Shown piece after piece: positions 6,405 to 8,367 of a stretch of DNA of 8,367 bases (its first letter is position 1; the number at the start of each line of letters is the position of its first letter). Source of the DNA: an uncultured Bacteroidales bacterium (GTDB lineage: Bacteria > Bacteroidota > Bacteroidia > Bacteroidales > Paludibacteraceae); contig CAIQOG010000003.1 in the NCBI GenBank assembly GCA_903873355.1, forward strand, positions 1 to 8,367, read 5' to 3'. The notes beneath the pieces were generated by a model. That model was not told where the DNA came from. It was given only the letters and a program-made list of their open reading frames with translations, and ran no database searches. A program made the translations under genes and the position numbers.

Positions 6405-6439
6405 AGTTGTATCCTTTTAAATAGTATTTTCGAAAGTAT

Positions 6440-6475
6440 AAAACAAAAAGAATTCCGACAAAGAAGCCGGAACTC
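6440..6475 (-). terminator. Terminator-like hairpin in the greA leader (possible attenuator)
   Basis: On the minus strand a 10-bp stem GAGTTCCGGC/GTCGGAATTC (6475-6466 with 6459-6450, two G-U pairs) with a 6-nt loop is followed by TTTTTGTTTT. It lies about 25 nt after the predicted greA start point and 35 nt before the ATG. The plus-strand side has no T-run, so it acts on minus-strand transcription only. No minus-strand coding gene exists upstream that it could serve. Confidence 0.8.
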
Positions 6476-6506
6476 TATATTAGTGTTTGTTTATTTTTAT
6501 GTTTGG

Positions 6507-6535
6507 CAAATATACAAGCTTTTTTTTATTTACAA
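6507..6535 (-). promoter_or_regulatory. greA promoter
   Basis: The minus strand shows TTG (6535-6533), an 18-nt spacer, then TATATTTG (6514-6507), an exact TAnnTTTG match. The predicted start is near 6500, upstream of the leader hairpin. A weaker alternative downstream is TTTG (6462-6459), 20 nt, TACTTTCG (6438-6431), whose -33 would lie in the hairpin. If that were the real promoter, the hairpin would not be part of the greA leader. Confidence 0.65.
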
Positions 6536-6574
6536 GCCCGTTTATATGTGTTTAACAGTTTGTTGAATTCAATT

Positions 6575-6604
6575 CTTCAATTTTACTATTTCTAAAAATT
6601 GAAG
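6575..6604. repeat. Isolated 10-bp inverted repeat
   Basis: CTTCAATTTT (6575-6584) and AAAATTGAAG (6595-6604) are perfect complements around a 10-nt loop. A palindrome TTGAATTCAA (6563-6572) is next to it. Neither strand shows a proper U-tract after the stem, so it is not a convincing terminator. It lies between the small-RNA terminator and the greA promoter; its role is unknown. Confidence 0.5.
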
Positions 6605-6620
6605 TTGTTATACATTTAGT

Positions 6621-6655
6621 AAAAAAACAATGGGTAACTTCACAGCCACCCATTG
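6621..6655 (-). terminator. Intrinsic terminator of the candidate small RNA
   Basis: On the minus strand CAATGGGT (6655-6648) pairs with ACCCATTG (6635-6628). The stem can be extended inward by two G-U pairs and a C-G pair (6647-6645 with 6638-6636), leaving a 6-nt loop. Seven T's follow at 6627-6621. The plus strand has no T-run after the stem. Confidence 0.75.
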
Positions 6656-6702
6656 CACATTTTAACCTAAACCTTAACTATGAAAAATTTATCTGTTTGT
6701 TT
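6621..6702 (-). ncRNA. Candidate small RNA of about 80 nt between greA and miaB
   Basis: On the minus strand, a promoter-like pair (6739-6709) is followed by about 45 nt of A/U-rich sequence without an open frame. Then comes a GU-containing hairpin directly followed by seven T's. The expected transcript runs from near 6702 to near 6621. It contains a G-rich purine/U segment, GUUAAGGUUUAGGUUA (6678-6663), which looks single-stranded and could be a pairing seed. No protein-coding gene lies between this promoter and terminator. Bacteroidales have several Rfam small-RNA families with this promoter-to-terminator layout (for example Bacteroidales-1), but I cannot assign it to one by eye. The -7 box deviates at one base, so transcription is not certain. 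Confidence 0.45.
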
Positions 6703-6708
6703 ACTCTG

Positions 6709-6739
6709 CAAAAATGAGAATAATCTTTGATACTTGCAA
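6709..6739 (-). promoter_or_regulatory. Possible promoter of the candidate small RNA
   Basis: The minus strand shows TTG (6739-6737), a 20-nt spacer, then CATTTTTG (6716-6709), which departs from TAnnTTTG only at its first base and is followed by CAG as in the tRNA promoter. The evidence is suggestive, not strong. Confidence 0.4.
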
Positions 6740-6875
6740 GATTTTACAGCATAAATATTCAAATAAAATCAAAATAAATGTTCAATTCCACCCAAATAAC
6801 CATCATAAAAAGCTAATATTCTGACATTTACATGCAGCACAAAATAATAGTTAATAAATGCTAACATTCTATTTC
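6740..6875. other. AT-rich spacer upstream of the miaB promoter
   Basis: I see no credible coding frame, hairpin with a U-tract, or exact TAnnTTTG match on either strand in this stretch. A 64-codon minus-strand frame crosses it but begins inside miaB and looks like chance. Confidence 0.5.
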
Positions 6876-6906
6876 TTTCGTATTTTGATGATATAATGTA
6901 CCTTTG
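6876..6906 (+). promoter_or_regulatory. miaB promoter
   Basis: TACCTTTG at 6899-6906 matches the -7 box exactly. TTTC at 6876-6879, 19 nt upstream, is a one-mismatch -33. The start point is expected near 6913, giving a very short leader of about 20 nt before the ATG at 6933. Confidence 0.7.
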
Positions 6907-6932
6907 TAGAATAAATTTAAAACAATTATGGA

Positions 6933-8306
6933 ATGAATTTAAACGAACAACCTGTCGCTCCAACGGACTCTAAATCCGCTTTGAACGACAAAAAACTCTT
7001 TATCGAAACTTATGGATGTCAAATGAATGTTGCCGACAGCGAGGTGGTAGCCTCCATTATGGAAATGGATGGTTTTGCTATAACTGACAAAATTGCTGAT
7101 GCCGATGCTATATTTGTCAACACATGCTCCGTTCGGGATAATGCTGAACAAAAAATCATACAACGATTAAAGTATTTTCAGTCGTTGAAACGCAAGAAAA
7201 AGAAACTTGTAATTGGTGTAATCGGTTGTATGGCCGAACGTGTAAAAGATGAGTTGATTGACGAACATGGCGTGAACATTGTGGTTGGACCGGATGCATA
7301 CCTGGATATACCACACCTGATTAACGACGTGGAAAATGGCGAAAAAGCCATAAATGTAGAACTTTCCAAAACCGAAACTTATAAAGACGTAATGCCCACC
7401 CGAATCGGAGCATCTATTTCGGGCTTTGTATCCATAATGCGTGGTTGTGACAAGTTTTGCACTTATTGCATAGTTCCTTACACCCGTGGTCGTGAACGCA
7501 GCCGTGACGTTGAAAGTATTTTAAAGGAAATTCGCGATTTACAATCAAAAAATTATAAAGAAGTTACTTTACTCGGACAAACTGTCAATTCTTATAAATA
7601 TGTCGGCGAAGATGGTAACGTGGTTGATTTTCCTGAATTACTGAAAATTGTAGCTGAAGCTGCACCCGAAATGCGAATCCGCTTCACATCACCACACCCA
7701 AAAGACATGACTGATGAAACCCTTGAAATGATGGCACGTTATCCAAATATCTGCCGTTATATTCATTTACCGGTTCAATCAGGCAGCAACAAGATTCTTA
7801 CATTGATGAACCGCAAATATACCCGGGAATGGTTTCTAAACAGGGTTGAAGCTATGCGTCGAATTATGCCGGATGTTGCCATCGGGACTGATATCTTCTG
7901 TGGTTTCCATGACGAGACTGAAGAAGATCATCAACAATCGATGAATCTGATGCGCGAAGTAAAATTCGATATGGCATTTATGTTCAAATACTCAGAACGC
8001 CCCGGAACGGTAGCCGCCAAGAGAATGCCGGACAATGTACCTGAAGAAGTAAAATTACGTCGGTTAGCTGAAATTATTGACTTACAGCAACTAATTGCCA
8101 ACGAAAGCAACCAGAAAGATGTTGGTAAAATCTTTGAAGTACTGGTAGAAGGGTTTTCAAAACGATCGAAAGAACAAATGTTCGGACGCAGTTCGCAAAA
8201 CAAAGTAATTATTTTTCCGCGCGAAGGTCGTCGTATTGGTGAAACTATCCGTGTGAAAGTTACCCGTGCTTCATCTGCTACTTTGATAGGCGAAGTTGTA
8301 TATTAA
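6933..8306 (+). CDS. miaB: tRNA-2-methylthio-N6-dimethylallyladenosine37 synthase MiaB
   Basis: This 457-residue radical-SAM enzyme has all three MiaB parts. The N-terminal UPF0004 domain binds the auxiliary 4Fe-4S cluster through Cys29 (ETYGCQMN), Cys65 (NTCSVRD) and Cys99 (GCMAE). The radical-SAM domain carries CDKFCTYC, with Cys172, Cys176 and Cys179. A C-terminal TRAM RNA-binding domain spans about 394-457. MiaB adds a methylthio group at C2 of i6A37 in tRNAs that read codons starting with U. Features such as GQTVNSY (215-221), HLPVQSGSN (278-286) and GTDIFCGFHDETEEDH (318-333) favour MiaB over the related RimO and MtaB. The first 20 residues are a non-conserved extension before KKLFIETYGC. 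The start at 6933 follows the promoter closely; there is no Shine-Dalgarno, and an out-of-frame two-codon ATG GAA TGA at 6928-6936 overlaps it. No terminator is seen before the window end. Confidence 0.97.
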   Translation: MNLNEQPVAPTDSKSALNDKKLFIETYGCQMNVADSEVVASIMEMDGFAITDKIADADAIFVNTCSVRDNAEQKIIQRLKYFQSLKRKKKKLVIGVIGCMAERVKDELIDEHGVNIVVGPDAYLDIPHLINDVENGEKAINVELSKTETYKDVMPTRIGASISGFVSIMRGCDKFCTYCIVPYTRGRERSRDVESILKEIRDLQSKNYKEVTLLGQTVNSYKYVGEDGNVVDFPELLKIVAEAAPEMRIRFTSPHPKDMTDETLEMMARYPNICRYIHLPVQSGSNKILTLMNRKYTREWFLNRVEAMRRIMPDVAIGTDIFCGFHDETEEDHQQSMNLMREVKFDMAFMFKYSERPGTVAAKRMPDNVPEEVKLRRLAEIIDLQQLIANESNQKDVGKIFEVLVEGFSKRSKEQMFGRSSQNKVIIFPREGRRIGETIRVKVTRASSATLIGEVVY

Positions 8307-8351
8307 GGTCAACAAAGTTTATAAGGGTATAGACATTTATCAGCATACAAA

Positions 8352-8367
8352 ATGACACTAAAAATAC
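8352..8367 (+). CDS. Possible start of the next gene (five codons, cut by window edge)
   Basis: ATG at 8352 opens a frame reading MTLKI up to the window edge, 45 nt after the miaB stop on the same strand, with neither a promoter nor a terminator between. This is compatible with a second gene in a miaB operon, but five residues give no identity and the frame could be chance. Confidence 0.25.

Noticed and set aside
6431..6462. Alternative greA promoter (TTTG, 20 nt, TACTTTCG)
   Set aside because: The -7 box has a mismatch in the TTTG core, whereas TATATTTG at 6507-6514 is exact with a good -33. It is kept only as a caveat to the leader-terminator idea.
6680..6730. 16-codon plus-strand frame MKNLSVCLLCKNENNL
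   Set aside because: There is no promoter box before it, no ribosome-binding site and no similarity I recognise. The minus-strand small RNA explains the same region better.
6769..6963. 64-codon minus-strand frame upstream of miaB
   Set aside because: It overlaps the miaB start and promoter, has atypical AT-driven composition and no recognisable domain.

Overview
The window looks like a core, non-mobile stretch of a Bacteroidota chromosome, most likely order Bacteroidales. The signs are: five to seven promoters that fit the phylum-specific -7 box TAnnTTTG rather than a sigma70 -10; almost no Shine-Dalgarno sequences; tRNAs without an encoded CCA; a DUF4270 lipoprotein, a family essentially confined to this phylum; and a stand-alone GT5 'glycogen synthase' half-protein of the kind found next to panC in Bacteroidales. 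I see no phage, IS, CRISPR, toxin-antitoxin or defence genes.

Layout. (1) 1-1007, minus strand: a pantothenate operon, panC then panD. Only the first 18 codons of panD are inside the window. (2) 1303-3670, plus strand: a divergent unit holding a GT5-domain protein (1375-2187) and a DUF4270 lipoprotein (2232-3614). It ends at a strong bidirectional terminator. (3) 3669-5113, minus strand: der (engA), a two-domain ribosome-assembly GTPase, whose stop codon lies in that terminator. Its leader is about 95 nt and carries two small hairpins. (4) 5141-5436, minus strand: a tRNA unit with a promoter, two identical tRNA-Val(UAC) genes and a clear intrinsic terminator. (5) 5523-6535, minus strand: greA followed after 18 nt by a HIT-family hydrolase. 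A complete intrinsic-terminator-like hairpin sits in the greA leader. (6) 6575-6739: a non-coding stretch with an extra hairpin and what looks like a small RNA gene of about 80 nt on the minus strand, with its own promoter and terminator. (7) 6876-8306, plus strand: miaB, a tRNA methylthiotransferase, with a short leader. A further gene may begin at 8352.

How the genes fit together. PanD makes beta-alanine, which PanC joins to pantoate on the way to coenzyme A. Der, GreA, MiaB and the tRNAs all belong to transcription and translation housekeeping. The role of the GT5-like protein and its lipoprotein neighbour is unknown. The GT5 protein lacks the C-terminal half and several active-site motifs of true glycogen synthases, so the usual name 'glycogen synthase' is probably misleading.

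The points most worth following are this apparent pseudo-enzyme, the greA leader terminator (reminiscent of the E. coli greA leader RNA GraL, but unrelated in sequence as far as I can tell), and the orphan small RNA between greA and miaB.
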